Shown: positions 9,611 to 18,850, counted from the first letter of the stretch. The stretch: DNA of 64,000 nucleotides from Alkalihalobacillus sp. AL-G (GCF_030643805.1 NZ_CP094656.1:2418001-2482000); one strand, 5' to 3'. The notes: a model not told the origin generated them from the sequence alone. Made by a program: numbers and translations.

Positions 9611-9682
9611 TTTCATCATTCCATCCATCTCGAACACTCATTACTTGGATCACTTCAGCCCTATTCAGTCAAATTGCTGAAG

Positions 9683-11032
9683 TTAGAGTCCATTGACAGC
9701 TGCATTGATGTCATCCAGTTTGTTCACCTTTTCTTCTATACCTGTATCGGCATTAATGAATATGCGGTATGTTTGATTATTCAAGGTGGCTAAGAATTCA
9801 TAGCAATGAGCCTCTTCTCCAAGGTCGTTAACAATGATCCCCTGATGCGTTTCCATAATTTTCAATTTAGGGTTCATCTTTTTTTCCGCTTCTTGTTGTG
9901 ATAATGCGGGTTTATCGATTTTCCGCTCTTTTTCACCAATCAAATAGTTCATTCCTTCATAACCGATGATATCGCCATTATCTAAAGCAACCTTGATCGT
10001 AACGGATTGCGGATAAATTCGCACACCATCCTGCATTTTCACATAGGTGAATACCCCTGTATTATCATATTGGTCGCTTTGCGTTAGTTCCATCTCATCC
10101 ATCGCGTGCTTTTTCAGAAATTGTTGGGCCTTTTGCGTTGCTTTATACAGGCTGATCTTCGATTCTCCTACTTCTCGCTCCTGCAGGATCCAAACTGGAT
10201 GGCCACCTTTTTTCGTCAATTCCATGTAAATATTGGAGTTGCTATCCGGTTCATTGATTGATACACGGTACGCTTCGTAAGGCGATCCTTTTCCATTTTC
10301 CTCTACAACTACCTTACTGTCGGTTTTGAGATTGAGAAATTCCAATGCTTTCTTTTTTGCTTCCTGTTTCGAAATTTCCTTCCCACTTAATGTTTTGTAT
10401 TTATTATCCTCTAACTCACTGATTTTCGTCATTTCTGGTCCCCAGTTGACTTCTGAATAACCTTCTACAGATTTTGATACTGTTTTGAAACCATCTATGA
10501 TCGTATTGTCCTTCGGTTCTTCATTTGTGGCAAGGGCGAGTTCAACATCCATCCACCGTAAGTTTTCCTTTAATACAAGCGATTGAACCTTTCTAAGCTC
10601 ATTCTTTATTTCATTTGCATGCTGATGCAAACTCTCGAGTGTCTGATATTCCTTATCAGATAGAGGATCCTTTTTTAAATCTCTAATCGCAATTCGATAA
10701 CTGAACTCACCGATTTTTGACAAGAACTCCTCGGTTTTATTGAACGGAAGCAATGCTAAGGGTAACTGTCCGACATCGTTATGTGCTTCCGATGTCAACC
10801 GCCATACTTCTGCTAGTGCAGGTGAGAGCTGTTGCCCTGAGTTCATCGCTAGTGTTGCGCCGATTTTATCTTCTAGTGCATCCATGTGAAAGTTCAAATC
10901 ATGGAAGGCACGTTGATAATTGTTTTCGGCATTGATGAGAATTGCGTTCTTTTCCTGATGTTCTTTATACCCCCAGTACCCTGTTCCGATTACAGCAAGT
11001 GCCAATATCGAAATAAGTATTGTTCGGATCAT
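9683..11032 (-). CDS. ypeB: Germination protein YpeB
   Basis: YpeB is required with SleB for cortex peptidoglycan breakdown during spore germination; the two proteins stabilise each other in the spore. The 449-residue protein has an N-terminal membrane anchor (about residues 4-22), a helical N-terminal domain, and three C-terminal PepSY-type domains rich in KKALEFL/QQFLKK helices. Length matches B. subtilis YpeB (450). It starts 15 bases after the sleB stop with a GGAGGTG site, consistent with a forespore-expressed sleB-ypeB operon. Confidence 0.96.
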   Translation of the reverse strand: MIRTILISILALAVIGTGYWGYKEHQEKNAILINAENNYQRAFHDLNFHMDALEDKIGATLAMNSGQQLSPALAEVWRLTSEAHNDVGQLPLALLPFNKTEEFLSKIGEFSYRIAIRDLKKDPLSDKEYQTLESLHQHANEIKNELRKVQSLVLKENLRWMDVELALATNEEPKDNTIIDGFKTVSKSVEGYSEVNWGPEMTKISELEDNKYKTLSGKEISKQEAKKKALEFLNLKTDSKVVVEENGKGSPYEAYRVSINEPDSNSNIYMELTKKGGHPVWILQEREVGESKISLYKATQKAQQFLKKHAMDEMELTQSDQYDNTGVFTYVKMQDGVRIYPQSVTIKVALDNGDIIGYEGMNYLIGEKERKIDKPALSQQEAEKKMNPKLKIMETHQGIIVNDLGEEAHCYEFLATLNNQTYRIFINADTGIEEKVNKLDDINAAVNGL

Positions 11033-11047
11033 ATCTCTTCACCTCCA

Positions 11048-11908
11048 TTATTTTGCAAAGATATGCTTCCCGATTTTTGTGACCTGCGTACGTGACCATA
11101 TCCAATCAGATGTTGCTGTATTTGGATTGAAATAGTAGATACATGCGTCAGTCGGGTCCCATCCGTTCAGAGCATCTTGTACTGCTTTTTTTGCTTGTTT
11201 GTTCGGAGTAAGCCAAATTTGACCGTCTGCCACAGCTGTAAAAGCCCCAGGCTCAAAAATCACCCCAGATATCGTGTTCGGAAACGAGGAGCTTTCGACA
11301 CGATTCAATATGACAGCAGCGACGGCAACCTGTCCGATATATGGTTCCCCCCGTGCTTCACCATAAACTGCATTTGCCATCAACTGAATATCATTTTCAG
11401 AGTACCCGCTCGGGACATTTTTTGCTTGCCTTTTCTTTGCACCTTGTTTGGGCTGGGCCTTCTGACCTCCTTGTTCCTTTTGTGGTGCAGGCGCTTTTCC
11501 TCCTCCGCCTTCAGTTTGTCTCTTTAAAGGAGTCCCACCGTAATGGGTAAAATCATTCCCTTTTCGAATATTTCGCTTAACATATCCTTCGTTATACTTG
11601 GATGCTTCAACAAGTTTTTGTTTTGTCGTTGCCCCGGCGAGACCGTCGACTTCTAAGCCGAATTCATACTGGAAGTTCCGTAGTGCCCAGTATGTACCCC
11701 ATCCGAATACCCCATCGATATTGCCATTATAAAACCCTAAATATTGCAATCTCGATTGAAGTTCGATAACATCTTCGCCTGTTGCACCATGTTGGATGAC
11801 CTGCGGACTAAACGCCTCGGCCTTTTCAACAGTAACCGCGTATGACAGCGGAACTACTAACAGAATCAACGATATACATACTTTGATGCACATTACTCCA
11901 ATTTTCAT
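11048..11908 (-). CDS. sleB: Spore cortex-lytic enzyme SleB
   Basis: SleB is a lytic transglycosylase that degrades muramic-delta-lactam cortex peptidoglycan at germination. From the chosen start the 286-residue protein has a signal peptide, a peptidoglycan-binding domain (about 35-90, with GEDVIELQSRLQYLGFYNG), a low-complexity Lys/Gln/Pro linker, and the C-terminal Hydrolase_2 catalytic domain starting at NDIQLMANAVYGEARGE. The ATG used follows AGGAGG by 8-9 bases; a frame 34 codons longer has no equivalent site. ypeB follows directly. Confidence 0.95.
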   Translation of the reverse strand: MKIGVMCIKVCISLILLVVPLSYAVTVEKAEAFSPQVIQHGATGEDVIELQSRLQYLGFYNGNIDGVFGWGTYWALRNFQYEFGLEVDGLAGATTKQKLVEASKYNEGYVKRNIRKGNDFTHYGGTPLKRQTEGGGGKAPAPQKEQGGQKAQPKQGAKKRQAKNVPSGYSENDIQLMANAVYGEARGEPYIGQVAVAAVILNRVESSSFPNTISGVIFEPGAFTAVADGQIWLTPNKQAKKAVQDALNGWDPTDACIYYFNPNTATSDWIWSRTQVTKIGKHIFAK

Positions 11909-11952
11909 TATTACAGCCTCCTGTTGAATCCTGGTAACATTTTCGATGATTG

Positions 11953-11981
11953 TAGTTTTTGTAAAAGCGGGGATTTTATAC
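11953..11981 (-). promoter_or_regulatory. Possible sigma-G promoter for sleB-ypeB
   Basis: Read on the minus strand, a GTATA -35-like element is followed after 17 bases by AAAACTA, which matches five of seven positions of the sigma-G -10 consensus (CATACTA type). It lies about 45 bases upstream of the sleB ATG. In B. subtilis sleB-ypeB is known to be forespore (sigma-G) expressed. The match is moderate and based on sequence only. Confidence 0.4.
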
Positions 11982-12017
11982 AAATTGAGTAGAGAACCGT
12001 GAATTATCATCGAGGAA

Positions 12018-12108
12018 GGAATCCCATTTGATTTAAGGGATTCCGTTCAGGCTGAGACTCTCAAATAAAAAGAGTCAGATAGCCTGCATACAACAAATCG
12101 GTGTTGTA
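12018..12108 (-). other. Three tandem hairpins between prsW and sleB
   Basis: Three consecutive stem-loops occupy this intergenic stretch: GGAATCCC/GGGATTCC at 12018-12044, GGCT+GACTCT/AGAGTC+AGCC at 12050-12084, and TACAACA/TGTTGTA at 12089-12108. None is followed by a clear T tract on the minus strand. They could terminate prsW transcription or form a structured leader for sleB. Confidence 0.5.
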
Positions 12109-12131
12109 TTTAAGCATATCCGACCCAATCA

Positions 12132-12800
12132 TCATTTATTTGAATATATATTCTTTGAAGCGTGTTGAGCGTGTTTTACTTTCCTTAACCCGAGCCACCA
12201 TAAAAACAGCATGAATGGGAACATGATATAAATCCATCGCTTGATATGATACAGGATAATATAATCATATAGTCCATGATAAAGTATCGGAATGAACAGC
12301 GAATAGATTATGTATTTCCTCTTCATTTTGAAGGAATCAGTGAATTTCGCCCGACTCAAATAATACCCCATCATCACACCGAATAGCGCATGACATTGGA
12401 CAGGCAAGAATGCACGTAGCATCGCGGTTTCAATTCCATTAGCAAACAAGAAAAGAACATTTTCTGCTGTTGCAAAGCCTAACGAAATCGAAGCACCATA
12501 AATAATCCCGTCATATGGGTCATTGAATTCAATTTGTTGATAGGCCGCAAAATATAAGAGAAACCATTTTAAGAATTCCTCCAGCAGACTCGATACAAAA
12601 AAGGCGTCTACCCAATCCGGAATCAACATTTCTTCGTGGATTCCGAATTGCAGCACCATTACTGGAAACACAAGAAGGATCCCGAACAAGAATGTGCGAA
12701 CCACCATTAAAATCGGTTCAGGTTCGTATTTGTCTTTCAAATAAAAAAACGACATTAAAGCAATACCAGGTGCAATCCCAGCAGAAATTAACGTAAACAT
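12132..12800 (-). CDS. prsW: Intramembrane protease PrsW
   Basis: PrsW is a membrane-embedded glutamic-type protease. In B. subtilis it makes the first cut in anti-sigma factor RsiW after antimicrobial-peptide or alkaline stress, which releases sigma-W. The 222-residue protein has about seven or eight hydrophobic segments and the family motifs: LLEEFLKW (Glu74, Glu75, Lys78), ATAEN in the next span, a conserved His in QCHALFG, and YHGLYD. Length matches the family. RsiW and sigma-W are not encoded in the window. Confidence 0.95.
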   Translation of the reverse strand: MFTLISAGIAPGIALMSFFYLKDKYEPEPILMVVRTFLFGILLVFPVMVLQFGIHEEMLIPDWVDAFFVSSLLEEFLKWFLLYFAAYQQIEFNDPYDGIIYGASISLGFATAENVLFLFANGIETAMLRAFLPVQCHALFGVMMGYYLSRAKFTDSFKMKRKYIIYSLFIPILYHGLYDYIILYHIKRWIYIMFPFMLFLWWLGLRKVKHAQHASKNIYSNK

Positions 12801-12960
12801 GCTTCTATTTCCAATCCCATTTTTTTCTATCGTATCATTAATCTCTTGTTTTATCTTCCTGTTTTTTTGAATGGTGATAATGTGTATGCTTTTTCCATAA
12901 AATTTTCATTTTCAGAACAGATTTTAGAATGTGTAAAGCAGTTTTCGCAAAAAAATAAAC

Positions 12961-12979
12961 CCGCAGTAATATACTGCGG
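12961..12979 (-). terminator. Rho-independent terminator after the asparaginase gene
   Basis: CCGCAGTA pairs with TACTGCGG around a three-base loop. On the minus strand it is followed by GGGTTTATTTTTTT. It begins 4 bases past the asparaginase stop codon. Confidence 0.8.
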
Positions 12980-12982
12980 TAA

Positions 12983-13945
12983 TTACATCTTAAATCCCTC
13001 TTTAATATCAACTCCTGCCGAAATTAAGACTGCTAGCTTGATTCGAGCCTTCTTAGAATCATAATCCTTACCAAGAACAACTCCTCTCAGTTTTAGATCA
13101 TAAGCACTCCCACGATAATCATACGAGGTATGGATTTGACCTTCTTCGGCGCTAGTCGTAACCACTATTTTAACCCCTGCTTTGATAGCTTCTGTAATAT
13201 CATCTACCATTAAAGGAGAGACTTGACCTCGGCCGACTCCTTCCAGAATAATACCCTTCACACCTTCACGTACAGCCGACCGAACAAATTTCCCGTCTGA
13301 TCCTGCATAGCATTTAATTATATCAACTTGAGGAAGCTCTCCATTTATCTTGTATGAATCTCTTTTTAATGGCTTTTGATACACGCTAACCACATCATTA
13401 TCTATGATGCCTAGATAACCATATCCAAATGATTCAAATCCTTGTAGGTTGGAAGCATGTACTTTTTTAACGTATTTTGCAGACCATACACGTTCATTAA
13501 ATACAATTACCGTACCTACATTGTCAAGGCTTTCATCTATAGCCACATAAATTGAGTTGCGAAGGTTCGAATAAACATCTGTGCCTATGTCGTCAGGAGA
13601 ACGCTGTGATCCAGTTACAACCACTCTCCTGTTGTCATTAATAGTTAAGTCCAAAAAGTAAGCTGTCTCCTCTAGTGAGTCTGTTCCATGAGTTACAACA
13701 ATTCCACTAATTGATTTATCTTCAAACACCTCATCAACCTTATTCTTTAGCTCAAGCATCTCATCAAAGCCAATATGCATGCTTGGAAGTTGAAAAACAC
13801 TATGTACTTCTATTTGAGTATCGTCTGGTAAACGACATAATGATGCTAATTCTTCACCTGTTAACTCACCAGATGACAGCAACCCACTAGCAATCTTTCT
13901 AGATGCTATCGTTCCACCTGTGGTTATTAAAGCTACTTTTTTCAT
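12983..13945 (-). CDS. Asparaginase
   Basis: The 320-residue protein belongs to the bacterial L-asparaginase family, which hydrolyses asparagine to aspartate and ammonia. Both threonine active-site signatures are visible: TTGGTIAS (residues 8-15) and THGTDSLEE (about residues 85-93). No signal peptide is present, so it should be cytoplasmic, although its sequence looks closer to type II enzymes than to AnsA of B. subtilis. It has its own terminator. It sits between prsW and ypdA, which are neighbours in B. subtilis, so it is an insertion relative to that order. Confidence 0.93.
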   Translation of the reverse strand: MKKVALITTGGTIASRKIASGLLSSGELTGEELASLCRLPDDTQIEVHSVFQLPSMHIGFDEMLELKNKVDEVFEDKSISGIVVTHGTDSLEETAYFLDLTINDNRRVVVTGSQRSPDDIGTDVYSNLRNSIYVAIDESLDNVGTVIVFNERVWSAKYVKKVHASNLQGFESFGYGYLGIIDNDVVSVYQKPLKRDSYKINGELPQVDIIKCYAGSDGKFVRSAVREGVKGIILEGVGRGQVSPLMVDDITEAIKAGVKIVVTTSAEEGQIHTSYDYRGSAYDLKLRGVVLGKDYDSKKARIKLAVLISAGVDIKEGFKM

Positions 13946-14234
13946 ATTGTCTAATCACCCTAGTTTATTGTATTATATCTACCTTTATTGAGCAAAAAAC
14001 CACCTGTTATATATATTGGCAAGGGGCATTATCGCGGGCCGCCACATTCACGGAACCAGCGTACAACCCTTCTCAATTGGCTTTTTTGCTTTCCCATAAC
14101 CCTTTATAAATTCAAGTCCTTAGCACATCTGGTTCCCAGTTATTTTAACGAATTTACGACGGATTATACGAAATAGGAGTCATGGCACGTTTCGATATAC
14201 TCGGAAAATGCTTACCTCCTTTTATTTTTTTATA
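13946..14234. other. Intergenic stretch without a recognised gene
   Basis: No gene is supported in these 289 bases. A plus-strand frame of about 62 codons has no usable ribosome binding site and no recognisable family. Bases 14020-14060 are locally GC-rich (gggccgcc), unlike the surrounding A+T-rich sequence, so an old insertion remnant is possible. No clear terminator was found for ypdA. Confidence 0.5.
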
Positions 14235-15212
14235 TTATTTCCGCCTTTTAATTTCTTCTGCAATTAATCCACCATGAAACCGCCCGTTTTCAATAAAAAT
14301 CTCATTTGCATTATTCCCAGCAGCAATAACCCCTGCTATAAAGATACCCTCGACATTCGTTTCCATCGTATCGGGATTGAATATCGGCCTTCCCGATTCG
14401 AATTCAATATCAACACCCATTCTTTTCAAAAAGGCATGGTCCGGATGATATCCAGTCATCGCAAATACAAAATCGTTCTCAATTTCCTTTGTAACACCCT
14501 TCACCTCATAAATGATAGTTTTGGGTGTGATTTTTTTGACGTGCGCATTAAATTCCATCTGCACAGCCTCGTTTCGGACCAACGCTTCGAACTCCGGAAG
14601 AATCCACGGTTTTATACTTGGCGAAAAAGCAGAGCCTCTATAAAGAACCGTCACTCTTGCCCCTACGCTTTCGAGCTCAATTGCTGCATCAACAGCTGAG
14701 TTTTTCCCGCCGATTACAACAACATCTCTATTAAAATAAGGATGGGCTTCTTTAAAATAATGATACACTTTGTCAAGATGTTCACCGGGTACTCCCATCA
14801 AATTCGGATGATCATAATAGCCAGTAGCAATAATGACATAAGGTGTCTCATAAAGGTACTTCGTTTCGTCCTTCCGCTCGGTGAATACCGTAAATGATCC
14901 ATTATCGGTTCGGACTACATTATAAACCTTCTCATATGGATAAACGGTTAATTTTTTTCGTTTAACAACCTCTCGATAATAGGACAATGCTTGATTCCGT
15001 TTCGGTTTTCGCTGTTCGATTACGAAGGGCATTTGTCCGATTTCCAATTTTTCACTCGTACTGAAAAACTGCTGGTGTGTCGGATAATTATATATCGATT
15101 GAACAATGTTCCCTTTCTCGATCACAATCGGATTCAACCCGATTTTCTCAAGTTCTATAGCAGCCGAAAGACCACAGGGACCACCGCCAATAATGACAGC
15201 ATCTACGTGCAT
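14235..15212 (-). CDS. ypdA: Bacillithiol disulfide reductase YpdA
   Basis: YpdA (Bdr) is a FAD- and NADPH-dependent enzyme that reduces bacillithiol disulfide, keeping the low-molecular-weight thiol of Firmicutes in reduced form. The 325-residue protein has the FAD-binding GGGPCGLSAA motif at about residues 9-18, with the characteristic Cys, and the NADPH-binding GGKNSAVDAA motif in the middle. The start is placed at the ATG 8 bases after TAGGAG. A longer frame would run into the gudB terminator. gudB lies directly upstream, as in B. subtilis. Confidence 0.95.
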   Translation of the reverse strand: MHVDAVIIGGGPCGLSAAIELEKIGLNPIVIEKGNIVQSIYNYPTHQQFFSTSEKLEIGQMPFVIEQRKPKRNQALSYYREVVKRKKLTVYPYEKVYNVVRTDNGSFTVFTERKDETKYLYETPYVIIATGYYDHPNLMGVPGEHLDKVYHYFKEAHPYFNRDVVVIGGKNSAVDAAIELESVGARVTVLYRGSAFSPSIKPWILPEFEALVRNEAVQMEFNAHVKKITPKTIIYEVKGVTKEIENDFVFAMTGYHPDHAFLKRMGVDIEFESGRPIFNPDTMETNVEGIFIAGVIAAGNNANEIFIENGRFHGGLIAEEIKRRK

Positions 15213-15230
15213 AATTTCAACTCCTAAAAC

Positions 15231-15266
15231 AAAAATCCCCGTATCATCAATATAGATGATAGGGGA
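15231..15266 (-). terminator. Rho-independent terminator after gudB
   Basis: TCCCC-TATCATC pairs with GATGATA-GGGGA (one bulged base, six-base loop) and on the minus strand runs into TTTTTGTTTT. It separates gudB from ypdA. Confidence 0.9.
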
Positions 15267-15294
15267 AGTAAGTGTCCTTTTCAACTGTCTAGCT

Positions 15295-16572
15295 CTAAAT
15301 CCAGCCTCTGAACCGTGATGCTTCCGCCATTTTCCGGACTCCGACCATATAAGCAGCAAGTCGCATGTTCACTTTCCGATTCGTCGCTGTTGTTAAAACA
15401 TTGTTGAATGCTTTAACCATGACTTTCTCGAGTTTTACCTCTACTTCCTCTTCTGACCAGTAGTATCCCTGATTGTTCTGTACCCACTCAAAGTACGACA
15501 CCGTTACACCGCCGGCACTGGCAAGAACATCTGGGACAAGAAGGATATCACGCTCGGTCAAGATCTTCGTTGCTTCAATTGTGGTCGGACCGTTCGCCGC
15601 TTCCACGACAATCGAGGCTTTAACGTTATGTGCATTGTGCTTGGTAATTTGGTTTTCAATTGCTGCAGGCACTAGTATGTCACAATCCAACTCGAGCAAT
15701 TCTTTATTTGTTATCGTGTCTTTAAACAGTTTCGTAACCGTTCCAAAACTATCTCGGCGATCTAGCAGGTAGTCGATATCAAGGCCTTCAGGATCGTGAA
15801 GTGCTCCGTATGCATCGGAAATTGCGATAACCTTTGCTCCAGCATCATACATGAATTTCGCAAGGAAGCTTCCTGCATTACCGAAGCCTTGAATGACAAC
15901 GCGTGCACCTTCAAGGGTAATGCCTTTCTTTTTAGCAGCTTCACGGATACAAATCGTTACACCTTTAGCGGTTGCAGATTCACGTCCGTGAGAACCTCCA
16001 AGCACAAGCGGCTTACCTGTAATGAATCCCGGTGAATCGAATTCGCGTATACGACTATATTCATCCATCATCCAAGCCATGATCTGAGAATTTGTAAACA
16101 CGTCAGGAGCTGGAATATCCTTCGTAGGTCCAACGATTTGACTTATTGCCCGTACATAACCGCGGCTTATCCGTTCGAGTTCCCTGAAAGACATATCGCG
16201 GGGGTCACAAATGATTCCGCCTTTTCCGCCTCCATATGGTAGGTCGACAATTCCAGCTTTTAAACTCATCCAGATTGAGAGAGCTTTCACTTCAGTATCT
16301 GTAACATTGGGGTGAAACCTAACGCCACCTTTAGTCGGTCCGATTGCATCATTATGTTGTGCTCGATAACCTGTAAAAATGTTGATGGAGCCATCATCCA
16401 TCCGGACCGGAATACGTACGGTCATCATTCGAATCGGTTCTTTTAATAATTCGTATACTTCTTCAGGATATCCTAACTTATCTAACGCATCACCAATTAC
16501 TGTTTGTGTGGATGTCAGTACATTATCTTGTCCATTATTAGCTTGCTCATTATCTGTAGTATTGGCAGCCAT
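15295..16572 (-). CDS. gudB: NAD-specific glutamate dehydrogenase GudB
   Basis: GudB catabolises glutamate to 2-oxoglutarate and ammonia with NAD. The 425-residue protein contains the substrate-binding region [11 protein letters not shown], the catalytic-lysine motif LPYGGGKGG, and a Rossmann domain with [12 protein letters not shown]. The segment [14 protein letters not shown] shows no direct duplication of the VKA tripeptide, so this is the active form. The laboratory B. subtilis 168 allele is inactive because of a 9-bp duplication at that place. The ATG follows GGGAGG by 7 bases. The upstream region has an inverted repeat and a cre-like site. Confidence 0.96.
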   Translation of the reverse strand: MAANTTDNEQANNGQDNVLTSTQTVIGDALDKLGYPEEVYELLKEPIRMMTVRIPVRMDDGSINIFTGYRAQHNDAIGPTKGGVRFHPNVTDTEVKALSIWMSLKAGIVDLPYGGGKGGIICDPRDMSFRELERISRGYVRAISQIVGPTKDIPAPDVFTNSQIMAWMMDEYSRIREFDSPGFITGKPLVLGGSHGRESATAKGVTICIREAAKKKGITLEGARVVIQGFGNAGSFLAKFMYDAGAKVIAISDAYGALHDPEGLDIDYLLDRRDSFGTVTKLFKDTITNKELLELDCDILVPAAIENQITKHNAHNVKASIVVEAANGPTTIEATKILTERDILLVPDVLASAGGVTVSYFEWVQNNQGYYWSEEEVEVKLEKVMVKAFNNVLTTATNRKVNMRLAAYMVGVRKMAEASRFRGWI

Positions 16573-16675
16573 GGTTTACCTCCCGTGAAAATCCCTTAAA
16601 TTGTGCAGTGCAAAAAGCTGACAAATTACTTTTTGACCATCCTTTTAAAGTTATGATTTCAATTTCTCAATGCAT

Positions 16676-16747
16676 AGTATACACCCTTGTATGGTTTATG
16701 AGAAGTCAAATTTATAAGTTTTTCTCATAATTTTGGAAACGCTTTCG
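16676..16747 (-). promoter_or_regulatory. gudB upstream control region: -10 element, 9-bp inverted repeat, cre-like site
   Basis: Read towards gudB, a TATACT -10-like hexamer lies at 16681-16676. Upstream of it, TTATGAGAA and TTCTCATAA form a perfect 9-bp inverted repeat with a 17-bp spacer (16696-16730) that overlaps the expected -35 region. Next comes TTGGAAACGCTTTCG (16733-16747), which matches 14 of 15 positions of the CcpA cre consensus WTGNAANCGNWNNCW. The -35 hexamer is not clear. A repressor or activator site plus carbon control is inferred, not shown. Confidence 0.45.
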
Positions 16748-16856
16748 CCTATACTTATCCTGTTCGATAAATTTAAAAGAATACGCGGCACAAAACGATA
16801 AAGGGACGATCGAAAAGCATTTTCTTCAGCTTCTGGATCATCCTCTTTTGCATTTT

Positions 16857-17444
16857 TCAACTGAAGTATCGATCAACTTGTTCCATTGCTTGTTCTGACA
16901 TGATTGACTTCCCGTATTCCTTGACTCGCCATTTTGTAATGGTTGATGGATTGCCAAATTCTGAAAGCAACGCTACAAACATTTCGACATCAATATTTTC
17001 ATAATCAGATTCTTCAAAGGACACATAATAACGGTCCTGGAAGTAATAGATTTCTCCTCCGGACGTACCAAGTGGATATAATCGATCAGCTAACGATATG
17101 ATATCCTCAAATGCTTTGAACTCATAAAAAACATCGTCACTTATATCAAGAGTCACTTGCAATTCCAAAAAATCATCATCATATTCTTCTTCTTCATTGG
17201 TCGCATGACTCTTTGTTACAATGACTACCATTCCTTGCGCCGGTAAAGAAAAAACTTCGACTGCAATGGGACCGTCTGCCTTAAAACCGAGTTCATCATC
17301 GGCTTCTAACATCATATCGCGGAACAATTCATGTACCTTTGGAAGATCCTCCCACATCTCCTCCTTGGAGATGCCGCGTTCATGAAGATCATCCAATGTT
17401 AAAAACACTTTGATTTTATTATATGTTAAGCGCTCCAGCCGCAT
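16857..17444 (-). CDS. mecB: Adaptor protein MecB (YpbH)
   Basis: MecB is a paralogue of MecA, the adaptor that delivers proteins to the ClpC ATPase for degradation. The 195-residue protein begins with the N-terminal substrate-binding domain (MRLERLTYNKIKVFLTLDDL) and has an acidic linker (EEEEYDDDF) before a C-terminal ClpC-binding domain rich in aromatic residues. Length and position next to gudB match B. subtilis YpbH. Whether it affects competence here is not visible. Confidence 0.92.
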   Translation of the reverse strand: MRLERLTYNKIKVFLTLDDLHERGISKEEMWEDLPKVHELFRDMMLEADDELGFKADGPIAVEVFSLPAQGMVVIVTKSHATNEEEEYDDDFLELQVTLDISDDVFYEFKAFEDIISLADRLYPLGTSGGEIYYFQDRYYVSFEESDYENIDVEMFVALLSEFGNPSTITKWRVKEYGKSIMSEQAMEQVDRYFS

Positions 17445-17687
17445 AAATGGTCCCCCTCAACAACAATACTCCACCTCTCCTATACTATATGTCGCTTTGA
17501 AGAGATGGTTCTTAACGGATAAACGTGTACTTCGAGTGCATGTCAAAAAGCAGACGACTAACAACCTATTCTAGTTAGAATTCCTCAAGACATGCTTATC
17601 TAACCAATCGTTCTATTTTTCTTATCATTAAACGATATTTCTTCAGTATAGTAGCTTAAGTATAATGACTCTTACAAATTGTGTAAA

Positions 17688-18467
17688 CTAATCTGTTTTT
17701 GATGTAAAAGTAAAAATGTGAGCCTCTGATGGCGCACATAGCCGGAAAGGGAGCTTTGTATATCCATAACCATTGCTTACAAAAACCTTTGTTAATCCTG
17801 TATCTTTTAAACCGCCTCGTTCGGCAACTCCCCATTTAAAAAACCGGATTTGTCCCCCATGTGTATGACCACTCAATACGATTCCTATTTGATGATCCTG
17901 CTCAATTTTCTCAGCAATAAGAGGATTATGGCTGGCGAGTAGTTTATAACCTTTTTCATCAACATCCTGCAAGGCCAGATCCAATCTATCTTTATCGAGC
18001 GTTGGATCGTCTACACCCATTAAGTATAGGACATCTTCATCAGTTTCAAACTTTGCACAAGTATTGTCAAGTATATGTACGCCTTTCTCTCTTAAAAGAA
18101 CGTCTAGACGTCTGTAATCCACTTCGTAATCATTGTTTCCCCATACGAAATACGTTGGAGCAATTTGTGTAAGACGCTCAAGGTTTTTTCCAACACGTTC
18201 GAAGGAAACTCCCTTTTCCATTAAATCGCCACCTATAATTACGATATCGACAGGTTGTTGTATTTGGTTAAGTAGTTCCATGTCAATCGAACGGGTATGT
18301 ATATCAGAAATAAAAAAAACCCTGAGTCCATCAAAGCTTTCAGGAAATTGAACCAAATCTAGCTCATGTTCATGGAGTGTGTTGCGATGTGCCTCATACC
18401 ACATATAAACGATTAACGATACTCCGCTAATAAATGCTGTGGTAAACACGATTGTTGCTGTAGTCAT
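17688..18467 (-). CDS. ypbG: YpbG-like membrane-anchored metallophosphoesterase
   Basis: This 259-residue protein has one N-terminal membrane segment (about 4-23) followed by a calcineurin-type phosphoesterase domain. The metal-binding motifs are in order: SDIHT (DxH), GGD (GDxxx), GNND (GNHD-type), and SGHTHGG near residue 205. Substrate and role are unknown. It matches B. subtilis YpbG in size and position. Its start overlaps the stop of the upstream membrane-protein gene (ATGA), suggesting coupled translation. Confidence 0.9.
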   Translation of the reverse strand: MTTATIVFTTAFISGVSLIVYMWYEAHRNTLHEHELDLVQFPESFDGLRVFFISDIHTRSIDMELLNQIQQPVDIVIIGGDLMEKGVSFERVGKNLERLTQIAPTYFVWGNNDYEVDYRRLDVLLREKGVHILDNTCAKFETDEDVLYLMGVDDPTLDKDRLDLALQDVDEKGYKLLASHNPLIAEKIEQDHQIGIVLSGHTHGGQIRFFKWGVAERGGLKDTGLTKVFVSNGYGYTKLPFRLCAPSEAHIFTFTSKTD

Positions 18468-18850
18468 TCTACACCTTCCTGACGTCTTTTGGTTTTATCC
18501 AATCTCGATTGAGATAACGAAAGCATACCATAAATGAATAAACATAGTAAGGTAAACAAAACAACCAAAGCGTTCATCGTGTAAAGTGTAATTAAGCTGA
18601 CCACATAGCTGATACTTAACAAACTCGTATGCACAGCTGAAGATGTTCTTCTTTTTATAAGATCTGAAAGAACCATTCCATAAGAACTAATTCCGATAAG
18701 AAAAAGAAAGGCGGCAACAATAAAGTCGAATGGATCTATGATTATTTCACTAAGCCATTGCATGGATTGAGTTGTATTTGACGGTAGATCACCCGTAACT
18801 TCAAACATTGACCAATAACCGATCACGAGAAGAATCCATTGTTTAACCAT
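18464..18850 (-). CDS. Unknown four-span membrane protein
   Basis: I do not recognise this 128-residue protein. It has three or four hydrophobic segments (roughly 3-15, 40-62, 75-92 and 95-112) and a basic, polar C-terminus (SRLDKTKRRQEG). An AAGGGGG site precedes the ATG, and the gene overlaps the start of the YpbG-like phosphoesterase by 4 bases, which supports it being real. The product may be a membrane partner of YpbG. It occupies part of the place where B. subtilis has ypbF, but does not resemble it. Confidence 0.75.
   Translation of the reverse strand: MVKQWILLVIGYWSMFEVTGDLPSNTTQSMQWLSEIIIDPFDFIVAAFLFLIGISSYGMVLSDLIKRRTSSAVHTSLLSISYVVSLITLYTMNALVVLFTLLCLFIYGMLSLSQSRLDKTKRRQEGVE

Noticed and set aside
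13988-14176. Plus-strand frame of 62 codons between the asparaginase and ypdA genes
   Set aside because: No ribosome binding site and no family; the sequence looks like non-coding remnant.
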